A DNA stretch of 64,000 bases from Strongyloides papillosus (lineage: Eukaryota > Nematoda > Chromadorea > Rhabditida > Strongyloididae): contig SRSI01000019.1 of assembly GCA_005656395.1 (NCBI GenBank), positions 1 through 64,000 of the forward strand, written 5' to 3'. Each line of letters starts with the position of its first letter. The first letter of the stretch is position 1. The position numbers were made by a program, and so were the translations under genes. Positions 45,971-57,749 of the stretch are shown here, one piece after another. The notes under the pieces were generated by a model. That model made no database searches. It was given only the letters and a program-made list of their open reading frames with translations, and was not told the DNA's origin.

Positions 45971-48159
45971 TATTAAAAAAGAATTAAACAGAATTGTTAA
46001 GGTGTTTGTTATCACCTATCTTTATAATTTTAAGCATACTATAAAGTGTGTAAACTATATTTTAAATTTTTTTAAATTAATTAAACGGGCTCGTTTTGAC
46101 TCGTGGCGGTAGCGGATTATAGACTTCATAATTTTAACAACAATAATAAAGAAATCTTTTTTATTTGATTAATAAATAGTGAACAGTAAAAATAATAAAT
46201 TAAAAGAAAAATTAGTCTCAGGACGAGTTCCTATTCTCTCATTTTCCCCGTTCAACTTTTCAAAAAATTGGACTTTCACTTATGCTTTTCTTGAAGAATC
46301 TGAGATGTCTCTGCTTGTTCTTGATCATTGGATTTCAACCTGTTTTTGATGTTTGAACTTCAATTACTTGTTTGTATCGAATATAACTTGTTATTTAGTA
46401 TTTAAACTCTTGATAACTCATAAAATGGTACTTGAACTCAGGATAACTAATAAAACAGTATTTAGTCTTTGAATTTCCTTTTATTGTATGTTGATGAGTT
46501 AAGTCAATATAGAAAACCTTAGGCTTTCAAACTTCATAAAATAAAAACTAAATTAAATGATTTAGCAGAGATTCGAGGTAGACGAATTGCAAAAATAATC
46601 AATATTAAGTTATCAGTGCGGCCCAAATAGTGAGGTAGTTTTTTATGCAAAATGGTCATGGCATTTATAAAATGAAAATTTCATCTGATAATACTTTTTT
46701 CCACATCTAGATTTCAGTCGAAGACCATCAAATACAAAAAATGATTTTTAAAATTAACGAAATTCTATGCAAAGTATCTTATGATTGGTTTGTTAACAAA
46801 ATTGTCATGGCTATTATGTTTACATAGAGTATTCTTCAATAAAAGAAAAAATAAATCAATCATAAATTTATAAAAAATAAAAGGTTATGTGATTAATTTT
46901 TAGCGTTAACTAATAAACATAAATTGAATAAATTCTTAAAGTGGTGGGTTTCCAAAGAGGCACAAAATAATGATAAACTAAATATAACAAAACTATAGAT
47001 AAGATATAAATGATTTTTTAACAGAAATTAAATGAACAAGAATAATATTATGAATATAAACACAAATTTTAATCGTATTTGCATTGTCTGTGGGTGTTTT
47101 ATAGGTGTTATTGCCCCGCTGAACAAAATTTAGTTATTACTGAAATGTCAAAGAAGTATCCACTCTTTGAATCAACTTTACATTTATTTTTAAAATTACA
47201 TATTTTTTGAAAAAAACACTTATTCATGTTCAGACGAAATTTTTCCAGATAAAATTGGATAAAATATCAAAATATAATCACTTTATATAGTATTTTCTTA
47301 ATAAATTGTTATAGTAAATGCACTTTTTAGTAGTCACACTATCAAACAATAATTGGTTAAACATAATCATCATTGTAAGAGAATATTTTATAGATTTATA
47401 TTTATTAAAACAACAACAAAAAAGATTGTATAAATTATCTTCTGAAACATATTATTTGCAGACAGTGGCACATATGAGGGATAATGAGGAACACATACAC
47501 TCTGTATCAGATACGCCCAGAGTGGGAAGAACATATAAGCTGGGAACAATAAGATAAGATCAGTCTGAATAGATGGAAAAGCAAGAAGGAGTGAAGTCTA
47601 AATAATATACATATAATTGTAATATATATATAATATAATAAAAGTCTATTTAAAAACTTTGACAAGATTCCTATTCTATCTTGCTAATCTATCATATTCA
47701 GGCACTTCAACGTACAATGACCTATTCGCAAGGTTACATATTGTGTTATCATAGAGACCAAGAAGTGCCTATCAAGTATCTACTAGAAATGTAAATTGGA
47801 TGATCTAGTCATTCATGTACTATCAAAAATACACGCAATATATATAATGTTTAAATTAACAATAAATTTTTATATATTAAATTGATTATTTAAAAAAATT
47901 AACTGACATTAAAAAATTTATTAATTGCTGTTTAATAAAACTTACTTTTTATTTGTAAAATTGTTAAAATATTTAAACGTTTTTTATGTAGAAAACATGT
48001 TTGAAAGTTGGAAAATAGTCATATTAATAAATAAAACATTTGTTAAACAAAGATTAAAAAAATAATTTAGCATATTTGTTAGTTGTAACACGATCAATTT
48101 TGTATAAAACTTTTTTCACTATAAAAATCTACAAATGAATATGATTTTAGTTCTGAATA
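45971..48159. other. Long stretch without recognised genes
   Basis: Mostly AT-rich. Slightly GC-richer blocks at 46085-46340 and 47460-47580 look foreign to the cluster and may come from retroelements, but I see no protein motif. An 80-codon frame at 47318-47557 has no recognisable features. TATA-like ACTATAAAAATC before gene 16 lies at about 48118. Confidence 0.35.
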
Positions 48160-49163
48160 ATGAAACTATTGTATAACATAGTAATTTTTATTCTATTTAC
48201 TGTGATTAATTTAACTAATGAATTAAAGTTAATCCCGTATTGGGTTAGAATAAAAACGAGTATTGCAATGTTTGAATGTAAAGGTCAAACTTTTTTAACT
48301 GCGGAATCAATGGCAAAAAAAATTTTAGCTGATCTCAAAACAAAAAATCCTTTAGATGTTTGTTTATATAATGTTGGTTTTAAAAGAAGAGCTCAAGTTA
48401 TTCGAAATTATTTTAAAGTATGTGAAGGTCTAGCTTCATATATGAAAACAGATGCTAAATTTGTTACATATTATGTGGAGAGTCCACATCACCAAAATGA
48501 ATACTATTGTCATAGTAGAAAATTCAAAGCGTTTGAAGCTGCTCTTGAGTTTTCATTAATAGTGGGAAAAAGTATTAAATTTATTCCATATACAGCTAAA
48601 CCAGCACCTCAACCAAAGAAGTTTTATATTGAGACATTTAATGGCCCAAAGTACTATATAAGAAATCCTTCCACCTATCAATATTGGAAAAATATCTGGA
48701 AAACATGTCAAATTATTTGTTTTTATGAGGGAAATTTTGGACTCACCATGAAGCTTGTAAGTTAATTCGTTAATTTCTTTATAAGTCTGTTATTAAGTAT
48801 GCGGATGAGTTAAACACTTATAGGAAATTTCTTGGTATCCGCTCTCTCACAGTGTCGATGAAATTAAATAAATTAGCAAATCAACATGCTGAAAGAATGG
48901 CTAAAAATAACCAATTAATGTTTGATACATACTCAAACTACTATGAAATAGTTTTTTTTTCTAGATTTGGCTATGCCATGTATGGAATGAAAATTCTATT
49001 TGATGATGTTTTTTTTGCACATACAAATCGAAAAGGGAAATTGCCAAGAATAGATAAAGGTTTTATGAGGTTATTTACTCCTGAACAACGTTATGTTGGA
49101 ATTGGCTTTGCAAAGAATCGTTATGGTATTTTTGTATGCATAAAATATTCTGCAATGCTATAG
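48160..49163 (+). CDS. CAP-like secreted protein, group C gene 16
   Basis: Exons 48160-48756 and 48798-49163 (41-bp phase-0 intron) give 320 residues. Signal peptide MKLLYNIVIFILFTVINLTN, N-terminal domain with CKGQTF, CEGLASYM, YYCHSRKF and YWKNIWKTCQIICF, then a short CAP-like domain: YADELNTYRKFLG, ANQHAERMAKNN, FMRLFTPEQRYVGIGF, FVCIKYS. HFTxMVW is replaced by MRLFTPE. The first helix keeps His. Confidence 0.83.
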
Positions 49164-49873
49164 TATAAGGAACAATTTAATAGATAAATGAAATAAAAAT
49201 AAAATTTTATAAGAATAATTGTTATAGTTAATTCATAAACACTATTTGTAGAATTATTTAAAAACATTTTTAGATAGGTATGGCTCTTATTAAATCGAAA
49301 AAAGCATTAATTTTTTAAATTCACAAATTTTTATATGAAAAAATCAGTTGTTTAAAAATTAAATTCTTCTTCATGCTCAAATAAAATTTCTCCATATTGA
49401 ATTGAATGTTCAAATATAATAAATTTTAAGTATTTTTTTGATTCATCACAGTAGTAAAAATTCCATCTTTTAGCTAAAGGTTCAGATGATAATCGGCTAG
49501 ATTAGAATCATTTAGAAGAATACATTATCAAAATATTAATTGTTTAAAAAATAGAAAAAAATTGTATAAAATAAATTTTGGTAAAAAAATCAATTCACCA
49601 AAATTATACATCGATTATCAGTATAAATTTTATTGATTAATGCTGATTAAAATTTTTTTTTCACACGAAAACAGTTAGCATACGTCAAACTTTTATATAT
49701 AGAAGGTGATTTTAAATTAAAAAATTGTTCAGATTAATAAATGTCCTACTTAAAAAACATAGATTAAAAAAATAAACAAAAATGTTTGTCTTTATTCAAG
49801 CATGATTATAATGTTGATGCATGAGTTTTTCTACTATAAAAATCCATGGACGACGGTAATATACTTCCGAATA
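49164..49873. other. Intergenic between genes 16 and 17
   Basis: AT-rich, no gene. ACTATAAAAATCC lies about 40 bp before the gene 17 start, as in gene 16. Confidence 0.45.
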
Positions 49874-50883
49874 ATGATTTTATCACATCATAAAATATTT
49901 TTTTTTCTATGTATTTTGATTAATTTAACTAGCCAATTGTATTTAATTCCATACCATGTAAAATTAGGTAAAAAAAGTTCAAAATATGTATATAGAGGTC
50001 GTAATTTTTTAACTGTAGAAGAAATGATAAAAAGAATTTTACATGATTATGAAGTAAAAAATGTTATGGAAATTTGTATATACAATTATGGGTTTGTAAA
50101 AAAACATGCAACTATTAAAAACAGCGCAAAAGTATGTGAAAGTATATCGTCGTTTATTAATTCAAAAAATAGATATATAACATTTTATGTTGAAAACCCT
50201 CATAAACCGTATTCAAACGTATACTATTGTTTGAGACAAAAATTTACTAAATTTCATTCAGCAATTAACTACGCGTTAATGATGAATACATATGTTGATT
50301 TTAATCCATATACTTCTATCCCAGCACCTCCACCAAGAAGGTTCTTCATTGTGACGTTAGCTGGTCCAAAATGGTATTTAAAAAATCCATCAACTCACCA
50401 TTATTGGAATAAAATTTGGCACAACTGTAATGGTGGTTGTTTTTACCAAAATAATTTTGGATACACTAAACAACATGTAAGTTATTTTTTTTTATATATT
50501 TTTAATTTATTACCCAGTTTTTGGATGAGGTCAACCGCTATAGATATATTTTTGGACACAATCCACTTAAAATTTCAAATAAATTGTATACTTTAGCACA
50601 ATTTCGAGCTGAATTAATGAATGAAGATAATAAATTACTTCCTAATCGTGACAAACAGAATAATGAAATTATTTTTTATGCACCATACGGTTATGGAATG
50701 TATGCAATAAAAATTTTATTTGATGATACATATTTTTCACATAAAAAATTAAATCGTAAAGCTGCAGAAGTAGGAAATGGTTTTGCTGGATTATTGAGCT
50801 ATGATCAACGATATGTTGGATTTGGTTTGTCAAGAAGTATCAATGGTACTTACGGTTGCATAAAGTATTCTTCAAAACCATAG
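49874..50883 (+). CDS. CAP-like secreted protein, group C gene 17
   Basis: Exons 49874-50476 and 50518-50883 (41-bp phase-0 intron) give 322 residues. The start GAATAATG matches gene 16; an upstream in-frame ATG at 49811 would spoil the signal peptide. Signal peptide with FFLCILINLTSQ, N-terminal domain with CESISSF, YYCLRQKF and YWNKIWHNCNGGCF, CAP-like domain FLDEVNRYRYIFG, AQFRAELMNED, DDTYFSHKK, FAGLLSYDQRYVGFGL, YGCIKYS. Nearest to gene 18. Confidence 0.82.
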
Positions 50884-51587
50884 TAGAAATAGTAAATTAA
50901 TAATTAAAAATGATAAACAATTACATTTTATTTGAAAAAGTGTTATAGTTAATTCATAAACATAATTTTAAAAAATCGGATAAGTAGGTTGTTTAAATAT
51001 AATATTTCCTTCTATATCGAAAAAAATTACTATCTTTTTGAATTGCTTTCACCTTTATTTTTAAATACCAGTTGAATTTACAGTAAAATGTTTTTTATAT
51101 TCAATATAAATTTTTTTCTAAATTCAATCACTTTTGACTGTCAACGCATGCTATTTTCATTCTGAAGTGTTTTTTTTATAAATCGTGATAGTTTATAAAT
51201 TTTTTCGAAACTAAGACTACATACTTTACTTAGATGAGGTAAGATTTTAATAGAGAAATATCTTATTGAAATATTATTAACTAAAACAACGGAAATTAAA
51301 GTAATAATTTCTTTTTAAGTATCAACTTACCAAAATTTTCTATTGATTCACGATGTTATGTTCATTTATTAATCTCTAATCATTATTTATATAGGAAAAT
51401 CTAACATTTTATATATGAAATAATGTTTTCATCAAATTAATAATATTCAAAATTGCTTAGTGGAAAGTTGCTAATAATGGATTTCAAATAAACTAAAATG
51501 TTTATCTATACTTTTGTTTTAACATATTTTACACTACTTTTTCCAATATAAAAAAGACAAATGATTTTTAGTTAATTCATCAAAGAA
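50884..51587. other. Intergenic between genes 17 and 18
   Basis: AT-rich, no gene. CCAATATAAAAAAG near 51544 is the likely TATA region for gene 18. Confidence 0.45.
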
Positions 51588-52632
51588 ATGTCATTGTCAC
51601 AATATACTACAATTATTTTTCTGTTGATTTTAATAAATTTAACTAGCCAATTGATATTAATTCCATACTGGTTGAGATTACACGAGTGTTATTCATACTA
51701 TGAATATAATGGTCGCCTTTATAAAAATGCATATTCTATGATAGAAAAAATGTTTTATGAAAACAAAATACAAAATATTGAGAAGCTTTGTATATATAAT
51801 GTTGGCATTAGAAGAGGACGTAGTTATACTCTAACTTATCTAAAAGAATGTGAAAGTGCAATGTCATATTTTTATCCATCTGCTAGTTATATTTCATATA
51901 ATGTAAAAAGTCCGAATAGACATCGTCCATATGCGTATGTATGTAATGGAAGAAAATTTTTCAATTTTAATAAAGCTATTGAATGTTCGCTGATGTTTTA
52001 TACTTACATTGAATTGAAAAAATCTTATAATAAGCCAACATTTCAACCGAAAAATTTCTATATTAAGACATTAAGTGGTCCATTATATTATATGAAAAAT
52101 CCAGGCACTTATGATTACTGGAAACTTGTTTGGTGGAATTGTAATGGTGGTTGTTATTTTCATAAAAATTTTGATAGAACGAAAAAACATGTAGGTTAAT
52201 ATTAGAATTTTAAAATTTATTATTCAGTATTTTGATGAAATCAATATGTATAGAAAGTTTCTTGGACATAACCCTCTTGAAATGTCATCTTCATTATGTG
52301 CTTCTGCACAGTCTCGAGCTGACAAAATGGCTAATCAGAATAGATTATTCACTGATAATGAACAAGAATACGATGAATATGTTTTTTCTTCTGAACAAGG
52401 TCATGGCATGTATGCAGTAAAAATTTTATTTGATAATGTTTTTTTTGAAGATTCCAGTTTTTGTCGAAAGGCAACAAAAAAAAGAAAAGATTTTGGACGT
52501 ATATTAAGTCATGAACTAAAAACTATTGGAATTGGTATAGCCAAAAGTGGTCTAGAAACGTATGCTTGTATTAAATTTTCTACTAATTGGAAAAGATCCT
52601 CAACTATCCAAATCCCTCGGGGCCAAGAGTAG
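51588..52632 (+). CDS. CAP-like protein, group C gene 18, with transposon-derived C-terminus
   Basis: Exons 51588-52190 and 52228-52632 (37-bp phase-0 intron) give 335 residues. Signal peptide with FLLILINLTSQ, N-terminal domain with CESAMSYF, VCNGRKFF and YWKLVWWNCNGGCY, CAP-like domain YFDEINMYRKFLG, AQSRADKMANQN, DNVFFED, FGRILSHELKTIGIGI, YACIKFS. Genes 16 and 17 end two or three residues after this point; here about 13 more residues are read from the end of a Tigger/pogo-like MITE that begins at about 52589 and provides the stop. Confidence 0.8.
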
Positions 52633-53084
52633 TTCGGATAACTTAAATTTCGGATAGTTAAAAATTATAAAAAAAAATACAATTTACAATTTTTATATAA
52701 AAATAACTTATTAGATATCGATGTAGATATTAATTTATCAATTTTTTTAGTAAATAAGAAAAAAAATAAAATTAATTAGCCTTAAAAAAATTCTTCTTTT
52801 TGATTAAAAGTTGATTACCTTTTCTTGACTTTAAATTTTTCTAATTTCTTAATAAAATAACTATCTTATTAATTCAAAAAAATTGACATTTAAAAATTTT
52901 TTTTTTAAAATCAATACTTTACATAATTTATACACGTACACAAAAAAGCATCTTTTTGCATTAAGTAATTATTTTAATATTTTTTAAGTATAAAATTTTT
53001 AATTTGTAAATTTTTTTAAAAATTTTCTCATTTATTTAATCGAGAGTTCAGTTAATCGGGGTTCGGATAATTGAGAGTCTACTG
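52589..53084. mobile_element. Tigger/pogo-like MITE
   Basis: Right end GAGAGTCTACTG followed by TA; its inverse CAGTAGACTCTCAATTATCC aligns with the left end AGATCCTCAACTATCC. Internal TCCCTCGGGGCC and TTCGGATAAC pieces are typical of pogo-like ends. About 496 bp, noncoding. The left end is diverged, so its exact first base is uncertain. Confidence 0.6.
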
Positions 53085-53223
53085 TATTAATAAAAAAATA
53101 CATCAATAGCTATATACAGTTAAAAGTAGATTTTCACAAAGAAAGAGTGCTATAATTAATTCCATAATTTTATTTTATAAATTTAAGCAAATAAGTTATT
53201 TTTAAAAATAAAATTTCATTATA

Positions 53224-53338
53224 CAGTCGGCACTTAGTATCCGCGGTAATATTAGTTCAAGAGACTACTGCGGATAATAGCAAGCCATAGTATTCATTAT
53301 TTCCTTATCGTGCTAAGATCTTTAAATTTTAAATATTA
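53224..53338. repeat. Possible Tigger-like end fragment
   Basis: ACAGTCGGCACTTAGTATCC followed by GCGG and, after a short loop, TACTGCGGATAATA, which can form a hairpin. Resembles ends of pogo/Tigger elements. Only one end is seen. Confidence 0.4.
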
Positions 53339-53520
53339 GGCGGTACGTCGTTTCACCACTAGTTTATATAGAAATTATAAACAAGCTCTAAAGCCTATTT
53401 TGCATTTTTCGACATTGTTTTAACACTATAATATATAACAATATGGAATAAAGTTACTTCGTACTGTATATAATATTGTATAAAAATGCAAAATAGCCAG
53501 TGGTGGATCGACGGGCGGCC
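53339..53520. mobile_element. Small TIR element, GGCGG type
   Basis: Ends GGCGGTACGTCGTTTCACCA and, inverted, GGCCGCCCGTCGATCCACCA, with GCATTTTT pairing further in; 182 bp. A related end lies at 39591. Confidence 0.6.
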
Positions 53521-54019
53521 TTTTAATTACCTAATTTTACAGCTTTGAAGTAAGATAATTTTGGAAAATTATCTCTATTGTACTTTTTTAATTTCTTTAT
53601 TTTTGATCTTTTATTTCTCGCGCGAAATTAGATAGCTTAGATAATAGATTACATTTTACCAATCATGACATTTGATATACCGGGTGGCCGGCGAATTTCT
53701 CCCATTTTGATGACATAAAATCCGTACATATTACTCCATAATTATAAATTATAAAAGACAATATTTTTATACTGTTAATTATAGTAATTAAAGGATAATT
53801 GATAATATAATTATAAATAATAAATTAACAAAATGAATATATTGGTAAATAGATAAACTTTTTATTTTGTTAAAAGTGATGTTCCCATCACGAAACAATC
53901 AAAATAAGGAGAAAAGTTAAAGGATTGTTCGGGAATTTTCTAGATTATTGGGATAAGCTTTATATATACAGTAAATTATCATCATCTTTTCATTATTCCA
54001 AAAACTTTAATTTATTGTA

Positions 54020-54919
54020 CAGGGTGGGCCAAAAGTCATGTCAAAGTTGGATGGAACACATTATAAATGTTATAATTTTTCTTATAATTGACATATATAA
54101 ATGATATTATACGCATTTTGTAGAGGATGATTTATAGAATAATATATCACAAGATCGTTCTCAAGAATGATCTTATCGAAAAGTTGTATTAAATTAAATA
54201 AAAATGTTTATATTTCTGCTTTAAAAGTGCATTTTATTATATTTTAATTGATTAAAAAATAAATGCTAGATGCTTAAAATGGTAGTTAAAAACATTTTTC
54301 TTCATAAAATGTTTTGTTTTTACAATATTACTTTTTTTCATATATTTTTAATATTTTCCACTGTTGTAACCTCAATAAGAAAGTATTCTACTGAAGAACG
54401 GACAAAAATAGTTCGTGATTGCTACACCAACAGATGTTCAATCGTTACAACTCAAAAATTATTCAAAACCTATTACAATGTGACCCAAGCTTTGTCAAGA
54501 CATGCATTATTAAGTGTTGTAAATCATTTCAAACAGTTAAATAAAACAATTTAATAAGAGTAATAATTAATGTTTTATAATGAACAAGCTTGTGCAAAAA
54601 ATTAAATGATGATCATTTAAAAGATATCATTTTTTATACATAATTGTGTGAAATATTGACTTATTACGAATTGTATCCATGTGTTTTAAACTTAAAAATA
54701 AGTTTTAATTGAAAAAAATTAAGAAATATTTTTTTTAAATGTAAAATATTAAGAAATTAAAAAACTTTTTTTAAGTTCATTATTGAGAACGATCTTGTAA
54801 TATATTATTCTCTAACAAATTCTCTACAAAATGCGTATAATATCATAAAAATATGTCGCCTACAAAAAAAGTTATAAAGTGTTTTATTTCAACTGTGTCG
54901 TGACTTTTGGCCCACCCTG
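54020..54919. mobile_element. Nested TIR element, CAGGGTGGG type
   Basis: Ends CAGGGTGGGCCAAAAGTCA and, inverted, CAGGGTGGGCCAAAAGTCA, flanked by TA. Long inverted arms of about 150 bp (for example GATCGTTCTCAA against its inverse near 54785). Typical of IS630/mariner-like elements. It carries one short open frame. Confidence 0.75.
54270..54554 (+). CDS. Short protein with helix-turn-helix-like segment, in transposon
   Basis: 94 codons. The first ~40 are hydrophobic; then YSTEERTKIVRDCYTN, TTQKLFKTYYN. This resembles the N-terminal DNA-binding segment seen in some insect mariner-like transposases, with no catalytic part. It is likely the stump of a transposase, possibly unused. A later ATG may be the true start. 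Confidence 0.4.
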   Translation: MLKMVVKNIFLHKMFCFYNITFFHIFLIFSTVVTSIRKYSTEERTKIVRDCYTNRCSIVTTQKLFKTYYNVTQALSRHALLSVVNHFKQLNKTI

Positions 54920-55314
54920 TATTTCATAATTATTGTATCATCATTTTTGTCACCCTATTTCCTAGTTATTAATGTTAATTTAATTATAGGGGTTAAACTA
55001 TTTTATTAATTATTATATGTCAGTACAGGAGTCCCTGACTCTATTTAAAAATTAATTAGCATAAATATAGTAAGTAATTGTAACTTTAATTTCTTTTATT
55101 GTATTCTTTTATCTCAGGCGCTATATTTTAAAATTTATACTATCCACATATCTAAATATATTCTAATAAACGTTGTTGTAGATTCGGATAGCTTGCCACC
55201 AATAAAAAAAATTTTACTAAAAGATAAATTTTTTTTAAAATTATTAATTATTCCCGAACAGAAAATAGGCAAACAAAATGTCATCAAAATGGGAGAAATT
55301 GGCCGGCCACCCGG

Positions 55315-55982
55315 TATAAGCTTAGAAATATTAAAATCATTTAATTTTACATTTCTGATTTAATTGTATGAGGTATTTCATAATCTAACGTGTTTGCCTA
55401 TTTTAGGAGTTTAAGTTATACTTGTGCGTTGATAAATTCACAGGGCTACAGGTTAAAATTAGTGATAAATGTAAGTTATTTTATTTAGTTATCTCTCTCA
55501 TTAAATTTTAGTGGACCCAATTTTAAATAATCAATTTTTTATAAGGATTAATTTTGATTTTATTGTACTGTGTTAATTTGTGTTTGGTTTAATAAAATAA
55601 TAATTTTACGTATCTGAAGTAATTTTCTGACTCTCAACATGGCCTAGAAACGCGCCCAGTACAAATTCTATAAAATTTAATTTTGAAACCTTCTGATGCA
55701 AACTTTAATTACCATTATTAGTTTATCACTCATCGTTACATATCAAAAACTGTTTGTCTATAATGTGTCGGATTTTTTATTAAGTTAATATTATGTAATT
55801 TCCAAAAATTTAGAAAAAATTATGATACATTTAAACTAATTATTTTTTTTATTGATAATAAAATAATACTTATGATGCAAAAATTTTATAACCCAAGATA
55901 AGAGAATACTAGATAATATTAAAAATCATATTTTACTTTTTGATTTCTCATATATTAAACTTTAAATAAGTATTTTGGAAAA
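55315..55982. other. Intergenic, no gene seen
   Basis: AT-rich with no convincing frame, splice pattern or repeat match. Confidence 0.4.
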
Positions 55983-56745
55983 CGGAATTTGACAGTCAAC
56001 TACAATAAATATGCTACATTTTTTTTGACATTTTGCAATATCTTTTTACCATTGTATAAGACATCATTGTTATTTTTGCGACATCTTTTCTATCAATATG
56101 TGCCATCTTTATACATTTTTGCAGCATGTACTTTTTATAACTAATAATTTGTCTTCGACATAATTTAAGTATTTAAAACCGAGTGAATGATGTGCAGGTA
56201 ATTTAGATCAAGTTGGGAGGAAGGAGTGACCAAAATTAATGGAAGAACGTATCAAACAGAATTTATTAATAAATTTGTTCATTATTTTTAATAAGTGTTC
56301 GTGTTTTAATTTTTCCTATATATAATTTTATTGTTGTAGGGTATTTGTTGGATAAGACGCCAGCAATAATAATTTTATAGTAAAGTATTATTTTCTCCGT
56401 AAATAATATTATTAAAATAAAGTAGAATTGAATCAGAAAAAAGGAATTTATCTTTCCATTGGGTAACCAAAATGGCTTTTTTTAAAAACATACAATATAT
56501 AGGTAAGCGAAAAAGCATTCTTTTTATTTTTTATCAACTTACTTTTAATTAATCCATTAGATTCAATTCACATACGGGTACGCCCTTTACAATAACCCCT
56601 ACCCTAATTAAATTAAAAAAGAGACGGTGGAAATTTTCTTGCCCGTGGTCATTTATGGTCAAGCAAAATGGCATTAAAAAAGGGAAAAAATATAAGTAAT
56701 CATAGACAAGCGAATGTCTACCGTCTCAAATGAGTTAATGAAAAA
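55983..56745. repeat. Repeat family copy B
   Basis: Direct-oriented relative of 40123-40876: shares AGTCAACTACA, ATATGCTACAT and the core from about 56400 to 56730. A segment at about 56178-56380 is absent in copy A and is probably an insertion. It lacks the long minisatellite. Confidence 0.55.
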
Positions 56746-57240
56746 TTATACAATATATTGTATGATATAATATAATATTCTAAAGTAGTTACGCAAAATT
56801 TGAATTTAAAATAGTGAAAAATTTAGGTACACAAGTTTGTGGAATAATTAAATACTTTTTTCTGTCAAACTGCATAGAAATTTCTAGAATCTCTTTTACA
56901 CTTTCTTAGCTTTTTGACATTTATTGATTGTAGATATTTTATCTTTTATAGGTAATTAATCTTTTTTACCTACAGGAGAATTGCAATCCTTCTAAACAAT
57001 GTTCCTTAATTAATCTCAAAAAGCATGCAACATAAATTAGTTCCAAAGTTTAAAAGTCATTAAAATTAAATAGAAAGAATATCATTTATATTTATGGCAA
57101 TTTTTTTATGTCGAATATTTATTATTGTAATACGTTTAAATATTTATTTATCTGTATTTTATTTAGTGATTTTCAATATATAAAGAAATCTTTTACAGTT
57201 TTAGAATTATTAAAATTTTCTGAAATATGTTAAATTTTAG
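56746..57240. other. Intergenic, AT-rich
   Basis: No gene supported. It ends in TTAAATTTTAG, a possible splice acceptor for the coding-like block that follows. Confidence 0.35.
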
Positions 57241-57707
57241 AACATTTTTAATTTTTATCGTATTCAAAATTTTTTTGTATGTTTTCCACATACTCCTATA
57301 TATAAAGTGTCAGTGATAGGAATTCCGAAATGTAAATATAGAGCAGTAGAAAAAGTTTTTGTCTCAATATCCGAAAAACCGCATAAAATTTTTGAAAGCC
57401 ATCCAATTCATCACACACTTTTCCATATGAAAAGACATTCTATCTTGTAGGAAAGATAAAAAAATGGTTAAAACCTAGTAAGTGATTATTTATGAAACTA
57501 AAATCTAACTTTAGAATTATTTCTTAAAATTATTCATACTTGTGGAAGATTAAAAATGTTTCAACAAAAAATGATAGTTAAAGAAATCTCTAGATGTTTT
57601 ATCTCTAAAATAGACAAATACTTAGAAGTATTTGATGTGGGAATACTAGATTTATCTGGTATAAAAAGATGGCATTCTATTTGTCTAAGAAAAAGGAGCT
57701 TCCTATA
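57241..57707 (+). pseudogene. Possible gene fragment, unrecognised
   Basis: After an acceptor-like TTTTAG, an open stretch of about 70 codons (57241-57450, including VSVIGIPKCKYRAVEKVFVS and HTLFHMKRHSIL) is followed by a frame change and a possible 37-bp intron (GTAAGT...TTTAG, about 57480-57516). Then comes a second open stretch to TAA at 57705-57707 (KEISRCFISKIDKYLEVFDV). The composition looks coding, but no family is recognised, the frame change is unexplained and there is no clear start. Probably the remains of a gene. Confidence 0.3.
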
Positions 57708-57749
57708 AAAGAATCTTTTCATAACATTCTAAAAAATAATGACATTGCC

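Larger units (their letters stand above)
53680..55314. mobile_element. Outer TIR element, CCGGGTGG type
   Basis: Inverted ends CCGGGTGGCCGGCGAATTTC and CCGGGTGGCCGGCCAATTTC, continuing into CCCATTTTGATGACAT, flanked by TA. 1.6 kb, into which the 0.9-kb element at 54020-54919 has jumped. Host element is noncoding as far as I can see. Confidence 0.7.

Noticed and set aside
47318..47557. 79-codon plus-strand frame
   Set aside because: No recognisable motif or neighbouring exons; lies in an unassigned repeat-like region.
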